A stretch of DNA of 64,000 nt, taken from contig NC_092686.1 in the NCBI RefSeq assembly GCF_964275005.1, positions 45,320,333 to 45,384,332 on the forward strand. The letters run 5' to 3'. Of this stretch, positions 13,801-25,200 are shown one piece after another (position 1 is the first letter of the stretch; every line of letters starts with the position of its first letter). This DNA comes from Diadema setosum. Taxonomy: Eukaryota > Echinodermata > Echinoidea > Diadematoida > Diadematidae. The position numbers and the translations under genes were made by a program. Below the pieces are notes generated by a model. It was not told the origin of the DNA, made no database searches, and saw only the letters and a program-made list of their open reading frames with translations.

Positions 13801-14739
13801 TTGGTGCCACAGAATCCGTATGTTTTTTAGTATAAGGGTTCTAAACGCATCTTATTTTCTCCTCGGACTTTGAGTTAAGGGCAGGTTCAGTTTAGGTTCA
13901 GTTGAATGTGAGGATTATAAGGATTAGGGTTACCAATGTTTGTGGATAGCTTTTATGTTTGGCTTAGTATGCAGATATTTCATGGGAACAATTATTGTAG
14001 GAGCAAATGCCATGGAACCATTGTAGACACTGCCAAATGCATGTGAAGTTGAAATATAGTTTTCCCTTGCATATACACTTTGAGAGATGGTTGATACACT
14101 GTGTTGCACTAAACATTATTTTGTAGGCACAGACACATGTAGTGATATGGGCACCAAATGAAAACACATGCACACATGTATGTAGCTTTTTACATTGAAT
14201 TCAGCTCTGTTGTATACACCTCAGACCAGCCTTATTGTACATTTCCTATCTTGTTGATCACATCTAATCAGTACATGTCTGTTATGTGTATCTTTAAACA
14301 AAAACCGCAGGACCTACACGATGAATGTCATAATGCATGACGAAACACACACGTGCACAGGGTTTGCAGTGTAGCTATAATACAGTGTCTTTAGCTTAAC
14401 TTAATAATGTACCTCAAACCAGACTTTGTGTACACTTTTGATCAGTTCATTTCTACAGGCATTACATCATCATGCTTATTTCAAAGTATGAATAATACAG
14501 CACACATCAAACCAGCAAATGGAGAAAATATGGGCAAATGGTCTCAAGGCCACAGCTAAAACTTTGGTCAAATTCTTTCTCTATTTTATTCACACATTAG
14601 GTAATCTCCCTAATGCCTACTGTATGACTTTACGCTTTGCAGGAGGTTGTAACCATTTACACTCGAGTGGGTTGTCAAACTCTGTACAGTGGTAGTCAAT
14701 ATCTTTTGAGCTTTTATCAAATAAAAATCAACAAGGAAA

Positions 14740-15565
14740 AGTAGAAATTACGCGGTGCGTAATAGATGTCCCCGCCGGAAGTCATATAAAGCAAACGGAA
14801 TCAAAATCGGGTTAGAAATGGCGAAGGAGTAGCATTTTGAAGCAAAATGTACAATATAGGTCAAAGGTCAAGGTCAAAGGTCACAACTGAAATTCTGTAT
14901 AGAAGTTTCAAAGCTCCCATGTAGTGCTATCATATAAAGCAAACAGAATCAAAATCGGGTTAGAAATGGCGAAGGAGTAGCATTTTGTAGCAAAATGTAC
15001 AATATAGGTCAAAAATCAAGGTCAAAGGTCAAAGAAGTCAAAGGTCAAAATTCTGTGTAGAAGTTTTGAAGCCCTCACCTAGTGCCATCACATAAAGCAA
15101 ACGGAATCGAAATCGGGTTAGCAATGGCGAAGGAGTAGCATTTTGTAGCCAATGTACAATATAGGTCAAAAATCAAGGTCAAAGGTCAAAGAAGTCAAAG
15201 GTCAAAATTCTGTGTAAAAGTTTTGAAGCCCTCACCTAGTGCCATCACATAGAGCAAACGGAATCGAAATCGGGTTAGAAATGGCAAAGGAGTAGCATTT
15301 TGAAGCAAAAAGTACAATATAGGTCAACGGTCAAGGTCAAAGGTCACAACTGAAATTCTGTGTAGAAGTTTCAAAGCTCCCATGTAGTGCTATCATATAA
15401 AGCAAACAGAATCAAAATTGGCTCATAAATGACAGAGAAGTAGCAAATTGAACATTTTGATCACACACGGACGCACACACGGACGGACGCACGGACGCAC
15501 GGACACACACACGTACGGAGCCCGTTTCATAGTCCCCTGCTCGAACTCATTCGGAGGGGGACAAA
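14740..15565. repeat. Five-copy tandem repeat element (about 148-158 bp unit)
   Basis: Units begin near 14783, 14931, 15089, 15247 and 15393. Each carries CATATAAAGCAAACGGAATC or a variant, CGGGTTAGAAATGG, AAGGAGTAGCATTTTG, GTACAATATAGGTCAA and repeated AGGTCAAAGGTCA. The right side ends in an ACGGACGCACGG simple repeat and GGAGGGGGAC. The left side contains GTCCCCGCCGG. This looks like a non-autonomous element with internal repeats. Confidence 0.8.
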
Positions 15566-16364
15566 AAAAGCTCAAATCAAATCTCTAAATGTACAATCTG
15601 AATTTTCAAACCATGCAATAATCAAGCAAAGGCATAAGGCGCAGAGCAAACATCGATCTAAGGTCACTCCCGATAAAGGAAATACATTCTCCCATTTTCT
15701 ACATTTTATATAAAGATATGCTAATGCACCATTTCATATTTGCACTGTTCCGCCAAGTCCTAAAAAAATCCTCATGAACCAGTGATACAGTTGTTGTTGT
15801 TGTTGTTTGTTTTTTCCACGGCATGGTAACATGTTTGTACAAATCATAATTATACATCTCCATTAGTGAATATTTTTTCCATTGAATCTTTTGTGCCATG
15901 ATGGTCTACCACAGGAGTATTCCCGATGTACTTCAATTAAAAAATGCACTTTAACACTGTATGGGACAACTTTGTGCAATTTCAATGATAATTACACTAC
16001 ATATAATGTATGCAGTATACATGTATATGTACAACAGCTGCATGTAAATCAGCTGGTCTGAATTGGTATCAATGTGTGTACAACTCTTTATTGATAAAAC
16101 TTAGTTTTTAGACATACAAACATAAGAAGAAAATGACATCAATTTACATGTCTTTTACTTAACTGCAAAAAGCTAGCCAGTTTTACAGCATCCTTTATTC
16201 AGATTAAAAATGATTCTTTAAGTCTGTATTTCCTTTTATTTCTAGCCAGCCACTACATTTCTTTTTTTGGGGCCACCAAAATTTCAAATTCATAGATTTT
16301 AGTTGCCCAAACAGGCCAACAAAGAAAGAAGTTAGTGTGGAGCCCTGATATACATACATTGTAT

Positions 16365-16440
16365 ATATAAATAAATATATATATATATATTATGTATATA
16401 CATATACATATATATTGCACATATTAGTATATTTATGTAT
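16365..16440. repeat. TA-rich microsatellite
   Basis: Alternating TATATA and TATGTA tracts with no other content. Confidence 0.7.
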
Positions 16441-16757
16441 ATGATTAATGAACAGATGATTGTATTGAACCCATTTTGATTTCCATGAAAACAAGGATTT
16501 TTCTGTTTCCTGAAATTTTAAACCAGCAGAATTTGGCAAAGATCTCAAGAAAAACAAGATTACAACATAATTTTGTTTTTCTTTGTCATCTTTGTAAAGG
16601 TCCTAAATAGTCATAACTAATCTATAGGGTACCTTTTGTGATATATATAAAAAAAAAAAAAAAAAATCACTTCATGACAACTTTTACAAAATTAAGTAGA
16701 GATGAATCATGCTGGTTCACTTCTCGTCTAGGAACATACATATGATGCACTCATAGG

Positions 16758-17083
16758 CCCGAATTCACGAAGGTGGTACAAATGAAACCATGGTTTAAAC
16801 CAGGGACTAAAACCATGGAGCGCCAAGTGACGCATGGAATATTTCGTTACGAAATCAGTCATTTCGTCGATGAAATGATTATTTTGTAACGAAATGACAA
16901 CATTTTGTAACTAAATGAACATTTTGTCCACGAAATGATGATTTCGTTAACGAAACGGTCATTTTGTCGACGAAATGACCAATTTCGCAAGGAAATATTC
17001 CGTGCGACACTTAGCGCTCCATGGTTTTTGTCCATGGTTTAAACCATGGTTTCATTTGTACCACCTTCGTGAATTCGGGCCAT
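16758..17083. mobile_element. Foldback MITE with TTTCGT internal repeats
   Basis: Arms are GGCCCGAATTCACGAAGGTG at the left and its complement CACCTTCGTGAATTCGGGCC at the right, continuing through ACCATGGTTTAAACC and CCATGGAGCGCC. The centre holds about eight copies of TTTCGT-N-ACGAAAT or TTTTGT relatives, themselves near-palindromic. Confidence 0.85.
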
Positions 17084-17950
17084 ATAGTTCAACATGTATT
17101 CTATGTATGCCCAGATGTATTCATCAGTCACAGTAAAGGTATGGAAATCCTCTATCTCTTGAGAACATTGTTATCAACCCGTTAATGGTTTGATTTTGCT
17201 ACAACACGCATTTCCCATAGACATCCACCTGGTACCCGAGAACGTTCGGGACTCGTCCTCGACAGGTCAATACTCTAATTGCTACTACCACAAATTTTTA
17301 CTATTGAAACAATTTTCTTGTCATGTGTGTTACTGACAGTTATCATTTCATATGTTTGTAACTCATCACAAAAAAAAATACCATTATGTTAAACTTTAAG
17401 AATCTGATCCATGAGAATAGCACTTCACTGTCCATTACAGATTTTTAGCTTTTTACATGCAATAAACATGAGTACACGTATTGTAATCAAAAAGAGAAAC
17501 ACTGAATGAAATGTCCAGCAAACTGACTTTGTCAACTACTGACAGCATGCAGATACATGTTGCTAAAGGGATTTACACTCATACTGTACATACAACGCAG
17601 AAAAGCACTCAAAGAGTGCAGACCTCTGCTAAGCAGCTCATTTCCACCCATATACACATATGCTATAAAGGGTCCCATTTCAAAATAATAAAGAATTGTT
17701 TTTAGTGTCTCTACCTTAGCTTCCTGCGTGCTCAGTGTGTGAATGTGCACCTCCAATATGCACAGCTGGACTTTCCTCGTTTGTTGGCCCTCTATGCCAA
17801 TGATACAGAATCATTAAAAACAAAATACCGGTACTAAATCCTGCATCCAGGTGATGATCCGTATTTGTACTTGAATATAATCATCTGATCCTTGCATCAT
17901 TTTCACGTTTTCCAAGCTGTAAATTTCACAAGAAATATGTTTAAAACTTT

Positions 17951-19450
17951 CTAAGTTATTTTGTAAACTGACAAACAAACGAACAAATAGACAAACAAAA
18001 CAATGCCGGCAGAGACATAATCTCCTTGGCGGAGGTAATCATTTAGCTTTTTCACTTGACTCTCAGCATGTCTGATTAACTTTGGAGTATAGAACTGCCA
18101 GAAACGAATGTGCACTTCCAACAAAGGGTAGGCATACCACTGATGTATTGACGGGCGACTCAAATTCCTCGCAGGTAATGGTCCTGACTTTCGATGCTCA
18201 TTGACATATTTCTGCCAAAGAAAGCAGGGGACTGGTATCACAGCAAAAGCAACAACTACTACAATTAATACTTTGTAACCACCCAACAAACAGACAAATG
18301 AGCAAGCGCAGGCCAAAACATAAACTTCTTGGGGGAGGCCCTGTACATAGCTGATCCCCTGTGGAGTATAGAACTGCCAGAAATGAAAGTGCACTTGCCA
18401 CCAAGGGTAGGCATGCCACTGATGTATCAAAGGATGACTCAAACTCCTTGCAGGTAATGGTCCTGACAATCGACCCTCAACAACAAATTTCTGCCAAAAA
18501 AAGCAGAGGACTGGTATCACAACAAGAGCAACAAGAACTACGATTACTACTTTGTAAATCCCTGACACAATCAGCTTAATGCAGACACTCACCAAGTACT
18601 GTGCAAGCATAAAGATCACAATGACTGCTACAATCTTAAGAACGGTGCCAGCTTGGTCACCACCAAAGGAGTTGGGCATGGGCTTCACTTTGTGAACATT
18701 GGTAGTGAAAGTTTCAAGTTGTTCCCAGTCTTCTTCATCCATCTCCAGCTTCTTATCCAGTCGGCCGCAGATCATAGCGAGGGAGGAGCACTTGAAAGCC
18801 GTCGGCTGCTGGATGCGAAAGCTAGCCATCTTCTCCTCCTTCAGCTGAGTGTGACTGGAACGAGAATCAGCTGATTTAAATGGCCACTGGAAATCATGGC
18901 CAATCACTGCAATGTTGGACTCACCTACACAGGCATGCAAAAAACAAAGAGAAACAAACAAATGAAATACAATAGTATTGTATAGCATGTTTTAGTTATT
19001 TAATGTCATTAATGATAATTGAGAGAAATAATAGAAATAAATGTTAAAATATTCTACACTCTATGCATACTTCATACAAATAATAGTGTGATTAATTGCA
19101 AAGATCCAACTTTCTATAATTGCTTGAGTGAAATGCTAAGTTGACATGCTGAAACTTACACTAAAGCAAGATATTTATAAAATGAGAATTCTACCTAATG
19201 TTTTAGCTGCATGAGGTAAGAAATCATTGTAGAGGGCATCCATAACATCCGAGATGGCAAAGCGGCGATTGTGGATGGAGTGACAGAGAATTACCCCATC
19301 AATCTCATCAGCTGGTAGTCGGTAATTCTTCAAATCATTGTAAGGCAGCTGGATGAACTTCACTTTCACTTCAGGGATTCTTTCCAGCTCTGAAAGGAGA
19401 CCTTTGATGTTAGATTCCCACGCTGATGTACATACTCCTATTGTCGGCAT
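17951..19450 (-). CDS. Unrecognised tandem family, paralog 1: alpha/beta domain + repeated membrane cassette
   Basis: Two coding exons, 19450-19195 and 18924-17951, join in phase 1 (TTAG/GTAGAA, GTGTAG/GTGAG) to give 409 residues. ATG follows a TTTACAG acceptor in a non-coding leader. Residues 1-165 look like an alpha/beta fold: strands GVCTS, VKVKFIQLP, DGVILCHSI, NIAVIGHDF, with motifs YNDL, CHSIHNRRF, GHDFQWP and CSSLAMICGRLD. Residues about 180-228 form two hydrophobic helices. Residues 209-273 repeat at 302-366 (YKV-IVV-VA--VIP-, WQK, SGPLPAR-LS, IHQW-AYP, FWQFYTP), and a last helix lies near 388-405. No signal peptide is seen, so the alpha/beta domain is probably cytosolic. The family is not one I can name. 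In the first 85 residues it differs from paralog 2 at 11 positions. Function is unknown. Confidence 0.85.
18061..18565. repeat. Internal duplication within paralog 1 last exon
   Basis: Positions about 18061-18270 and 18345-18560 are near copies at DNA level (shared AGTATAGAACTGCCAGAAA, GGTAGGCAT-CCACTGATGTAT, CAGGTAATGGTCCTGAC). They encode the two 65-residue cassettes of the protein. Confidence 0.85.
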
Positions 19451-19849
19451 GATTTCATCTGCTTTTTGGCAGCTTGATCACTGTAAAGAAATCATAAAAT
19501 AGATTTTAAAATTATACACACTTATAGTTTGGTCTGATAGCTAGGACATGGAAATGACAAAACAGTTTCTCACATTAAAAAAAAAATATATGATCAGGGA
19601 TGCACAAAATTTTCAGTTAGCTTGGTTTAAAAAAAAAAAAGAAAGGAAAAAATGGAGAGACTTATTATACACACAAAGACTCTCATTCCTCCTACAGTAT
19701 TACAAAGAATGAAATGAAAAATCATTGTAATCACGTTTTCCAGAAAAATCTACTGAAATTTTCTTTCAGTTTCTTGATGGCTTCAACTTCACATTTGTGT
19801 AACTTAGCTATTGATAATCAGAATGGGTGGGGGTGGGGTGGGGGGGGGG

Positions 19850-20025
19850 GAGGGGGGTAAGCATTGACCCTTCAACCAACCAACCACGAGCATTATACCC
19901 CCCCCCCCCCCAAAAAAAAAAAAAAAAAAAAAAAAAACACCAAACAAACAAACAAACAAACAAAAACAAAACAATCATACAAACAAACAAACAAAAACAA
20001 AAACAATCATACAAACAAAACAGCA
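19850..20025. repeat. G/C/A homopolymers and CAAA-type simple repeat in paralog 1 intron 1
   Basis: Poly-G, poly-C, poly-A and (CAAA)n tracts follow one another. Open frames through them are low-complexity and are not genes. Confidence 0.8.
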
Positions 20026-20759
20026 CAAACAAAAACCTGAGGTAAAACTGAAGAGAAAAGACCTCTTCAAGACAAATTTACAAGTTGCACAAATCCTGTG
20101 AAATTTACCCAGTAGAAATTGTGGTGTGGCATTTGTGTAATGCCCCATCCCACTCACCCTCTCTCCCTCTCTTACTCTTCATCCATCTGTCTGTATCTTC
20201 TCAATAGCTCATATCCCTCTTCATTTCACTTGATATGGCGTGCCACACTTTCAAACACATCACATGAACAGGATCCAGGACAAAGAATGTACGTGTATAT
20301 TATGTGCATGGTAAACTATGCATCATCTGACTAGATTTAGGTCAAAAATTATATAATTAGTTCTTGCAGATTCACAAGAATGCTTCACATTGTTACTGGC
20401 ATCTGGTCGGGCTACTACAACTACTGATGATGGATTTACCTTTGTACTGAACCATTCAACCAATGACTGATTGATATTGCAAAAGCAATATTACCTGGCA
20501 AATTGAGACAGATGGATGCGTCAGTTGTACCACAACGCCAATTAGAATTCCAAAAAAAAAAAAAAAAATGTCAAACGTTACCTGCACAGGCCCGTGGCAC
20601 CGGTAAAAAAAAAAAAAGAAAAAAAAAAAGGTTAAGGAATTTTTGCTCCCATTCCAAACAATGGTTTTCTCTGTCATCTTAACTCCAAATAAATTCTAGG
20701 TTTGTTTGGGACACTAACCCGGACAGTTACCAAAAAAGAGCAACATGTGCCGTACTCAC

Positions 20760-21180
20760 CAGGGCCAAGGCTAGGAATAGGATTATACAAATTTTGGAAC
20801 TTGTTGTTTTTCCCAAGGGCCCAGACCAAGAGTACACGCAGTCTCTTTGAAGAATGGAGAATGATGTAGTTCTCTCTCTCTCTCTCGAGGTCAGTTCAGA
20901 CGCGGGCAGGAATGATGACTGATGCTTGCTTTGCTCCTACGCACGGGCTAGCCGCCCAGTCATGACAATACCCAGTGAAGGATGTACAGTACCTGCAAGT
21001 GCGCATGATAAAGGGTATCACAGTAGACCTGTACTTGGTATGGCTACATGCAAGTTGTGACTTTCAGCTATGATCTCATTCGTGAGGGGCGCGCAAGTCA
21101 TCATGGCGGCAGGAGTCAAGTTACAAATCTCTGGTGTACGTGTGTGTAAAAAAAAACCTGCGCTCGGGGATTCCCCGTGA
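20760..21180 (-). promoter_or_regulatory. Paralog 1 non-coding first exon and upstream region with NF-kappaB-like site
   Basis: On the minus strand CCTAGCCTTGGCCCTG is followed by GTGAGT, giving an exon end at 20760. The unit aligns with those at 33578 and 41137. GGGGATTCCCC at 21166-21176 is a full kappaB palindrome, with TTCACGGG beside it as in the other units. A CATGGCGGCA motif (YY1-like on the minus strand) lies near 21103. The transcription start is not determined. Confidence 0.6.
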
Positions 21181-22275
21181 AATTAGTCTTGTTTTTCAGG
21201 TGTTTGTCTCAGTATTATACGGCTGCACTAAGCCAACAGGAGGATTTTTTTCCGCATTATGCCTCAAAAACTCTATTCTGAGTACAGGCCTACACTGTTC
21301 TTTTTTATATGTTGTTAAGCTCTCCATCAATAATTAATATTCTCTCAAACCTCCGTCCGTGCCCGGGATGTATGTTACCATGAGCATTAACGACTCGAAA
21401 CGACTAGACGCATCTTAAGAAATCTTGCTTTACTTGTGTATTCGTGAACACATGCAGGTGAACTTGGATCAGATTCAATTTAAGTTATGAAATGAGAAAT
21501 ACAAGGTCATAAGACTACGTTTTAACTCCACGGTTTAATATTTCTCTTATAGGTGTGTCAAAAATAATTTTCTGAAATCGTTTCAAGTTGGTGCGACTAA
21601 TTGCTACAAGATGATTAAAGGTTCAATTTTGTGGGCAGATCGGGTAACGTCCAACTACAAAGTCCAAGGTAACCTCTGAATTGATACATAAAATCAATCT
21701 ACTTGACGTTGATTATATGGATGCACGTCACGAGACCAACACCCACGAGTCATAAAGCCCACGAGTCATACGGCCCACAAGTCATACAGCCCATGAGTTA
21801 GGCTATACAGCTCACGAGTCATACAGCCCATGAGTTCGACACTAAGCTAACAAGGCCCACGAGACCGACACATTAAAGGGCGTGTACAGAAGTGGGGGAG
21901 GTGGCGTTTGGGATTTTAACTACTTCGTCAGCTGGAAGCAAAATAGCTATGCATATTGATGTGAAATTATGAATCTAAAGCACAGGTGCCGTTTGTTTGA
22001 AGAAAATTGGGTCAGAAATGGCCAAAATATGAATAAACGAACGAACGGAAAAAAGACGACATGCCCCAACTTTATCCGAATTTATTCGAATTTGGTTTGA
22101 AAAAAAAGTTGTTTAGCTCCCTCAACGGTGATGGTAATGAAACGGTTACAAGTTTACATCGCGCTGCGATCGTACTCCATCGTATTGCAGAAGTACAGAA
22201 GTATACGTACATGTACACTGTACATTGAGTCATTGTATACAGCATAGCACACTACTACACACTAATACGTCGTCG

Positions 22276-25200
22276 ATGGAGGTTCGCCAGGCAAGTGCCG
22301 TCTCGAATGGCGGGGACTTCGCAGGGCTGCTGCTGACTGTGTAAGTAAATGCGACCCGCATTTCCAACAAGTTACCAACAAGTTACGAGTTACCAGTTTG
22401 TTCTATGTCTAGAATACATCCATCTGGACTACTAGAGGGTTGTAATTGTAAACATAGGGCCTACCGTTTATACTGCGTTAGTTTATTCGTTTAGCGTTTC
22501 ACTCAACCGTTGTGTTTACTGTTACTGTTGTGTTCTGTTAGCATGATTAGGTTAGGGAAACAAACTGCTACACGCATAGCGTACTTGAGTATGCGTACAT
22601 TTAAACATGGGGCTGCTGGCCGCACACGGTACACCAAAGAGATTTTCCCCAGTGGTGGGGAGGAGAAAAATCTCTTTGCCGCACACCCTTTACGCTATGC
22701 TTCCATTATGGGGCTGCTGGCCGCAGTTCGGTTACAGGGATTTCATACATACTCAGTAGCCCACAGAGTTGGATTATGCGAACCAGACGCCGGTCGCTAT
22801 TTTATCTAAGTTAGGACGTAAATAAAGACAATTTAAAGCATAATTTATTAAAAATTAGGCCTGAAGATTGTACTTTTAGAGGCCAAATAATGTATTCTAG
22901 TCCCCCGGAAGGTCACGTGATCGCATCTAGTGCGGAAGGGGACTTTTTCGGACCGTAGATGCACCGTTGACGCATTGTTAACGATCTCTGCAGAGGCGCG
23001 GGGTCAGTCCCATACATTGAAATTAGCGTCGTTCATTCGGTCAAGTGAAACTCCGTGATCGCGTGATCGTGTGTTGTGTATGTGGCGATGGCGATGGCAG
23101 TTGTGTTTGCACATAACGTTACAGCTATTGAGCTAATTTACAACAATTGTACAGTGTACAAATATTGGATTATTATATTGGACTATGGATTTTAGCTCAA
23201 GAAAGAGTGATCGGATGACGCTGTCTATAGATTATAGGCCTAGTATAATAAACGGTCTTTATCTTCATCTCTTAATTATTTCCTGAAAATTATGTTCTAA
23301 CGTGTGTTAGTACACGGTAGGCCTTATACACTACAACCTTGTAGGGTGGTAACTATACACAGCCCAGTCACTGTACATGGTACGTCGCGACGTACCTATG
23401 TACAGCGACTGGGCTGTGTTTAGTTAGTAAGTTGGTAGGGTAGGATTCCAGCCTGTGGCTGTAGGAGTAACATAGGTTCTGGAACAGGTTCTCGCAGGAG
23501 TAGGACAGGTTCTCGTTTGAAAGAGTAGCCCAATTGTATAGGCTACTCTTTCTTCTTCTTCTTCTTCTTCTTCTTCTTCTGTTTCTTCTGTTAAGTGCAG
23601 CTTCCTGCTTGAACTTGAAGATTACGCACTGTTGTAGTGTGTGAGAGTGTGCAGCCGTATGTGTGGTCTACCAGGGCCAGTGCCAGTCAAATTCCACAAG
23701 TAGGCCTAGTATATTTGCAAAACATATTACTGTAAAAATGGATATTTTCGCGCGACTAATTTTTCGCGCTTTGCCGGGTGAAAAGAGTTTTGTGTGTTCT
23801 TAATTCCGCGGAATCAAGACACCCCACACAGGAACATTTGGCAAGCAAAAATATTCGCGTGGTTTTATTTTCGCGCTAGTTTCTGGTTGTGCGAAAATTT
23901 CAACACCGCGAAAATTTCCACTTTTACAGTATACGTATGGAGTGCAAGTAAAAATCCATAATTTCACACATATCATGAGCTGCAGTGACATCTCCCTCAA
24001 GAAGGACTTGAATGCCTCGAGGGAGGATGAGTCAGCTGGGTCTGCTGGTAGGTGGTTCCGTGCAGTCTCTGGCAGTTCTGGGGAAGAAGGATGAGCTATA
24101 CATGTATATACACCAGATTGGTGCATAATGTTGTCCTGAAGCGGGAATCATGCCCTCTTGTGGAAGATGTTGACTTTTGTAGGTATTGCTGCAAGTCATT
24201 GTTCACCAGATCATAACTTATGCGATACAGCATTACAAGATGGCTTTGTAGATGCCTGCTAGCAAGTGATGGCCATTGTGTAACCTGTCCAACATGGCGG
24301 TGACACTGCTGTGACATTTGAAGTTGCCAGTCACGTAACATGCACTTCGTCGCTGAACCATCTCGATCTTGTTCACATTTTTCCTGGTGTGTGGGTCCCA
24401 TGCTGTTGCGGCATACTCCACAACTGAACGAATGTAGGTGAAATAGGTGGCCTGCTTTATCTTCTGATTGCAGTGTCTGAAGAAAGATACGACGGAAGAA
24501 GGCACAAATAGAGTTTGCCTTCTTGACGGTGGCATCAATATTCCATATATATGTGTGTTGAAATTCGGCTTTTTGTCAAGATGGACCCCAGATGCTTTGC
24601 TGAGTGAACTTCTTGAAGGTGTTGGCTGTGGATATTGCAGTGACCTATGATTGGGTTTCAAACGAGAACCTGTCCTACTCCTACCCTTAACCCTAGAATA
24701 GATTCAATATTATTGTGCCTACTTGAGAGACATTATTGACAAGAGTCTAGAGAGATTCTGGTATTTGATATAAACATAATTTTCAGGAAATCATCAAGAG
24801 TTGACCCTGCTGCAAGTTTAAGACGAACAGAGTACCAGGCTTTTTGAATTGTTCAAGTTGGTATCCAACTTACTGTACAAGTGTACCGCTGTATTATCTG
24901 TAAATACAGTGTAGTGGAGATGCAGAGTCTTCCACATCTACCAATAAATTTTACGAGGATGTAGTCTGAATTATTCTCAGAAAGGTTTTACTTACAAGGT
25001 GTGTGAGTTATGAATTATTACTGATTCTTACATTATTTTTTCTCTCAATGTGTGTATACATGTATGTGCACATGTACGTACAGTGCATTTCTGTAGTTTC
25101 TCTTTGCTTGAATTGGGGTTTACTCCATCATAATAATGTTTTCAGACATGTTATGTGAATAATGGTTTAGAATATCATCCATTATTAATTTGGAGTAATG

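Larger units (their letters stand above)
7600..17900. other. Gene-poor stretch between the Tudor gene and family paralog 1
   Basis: I see no supportable exon chain on either strand. Open frames here are short, lack convincing splice partners or fall in simple sequence. The stretch holds the repeats listed separately, plus poly-T/A runs and a CA-rich stretch near 9620. The Tudor gene and paralog 1 point toward each other across it. Confidence 0.6.

Noticed and set aside
19808..20157. Overlapping frames rich in Phe/Cys or Lys/Asn
   Set aside because: Produced by homopolymers and a (CAAA)n tract in intron 1 of paralog 1.
22510..22809. Open frame of 99 codons on the plus strand
   Set aside because: It runs through an inverted repeat (AAAGAGATTTTCCCC and its complement) and a duplicated GGGGCTGCTGGCCGCA; no splice partner and no recognisable domain.
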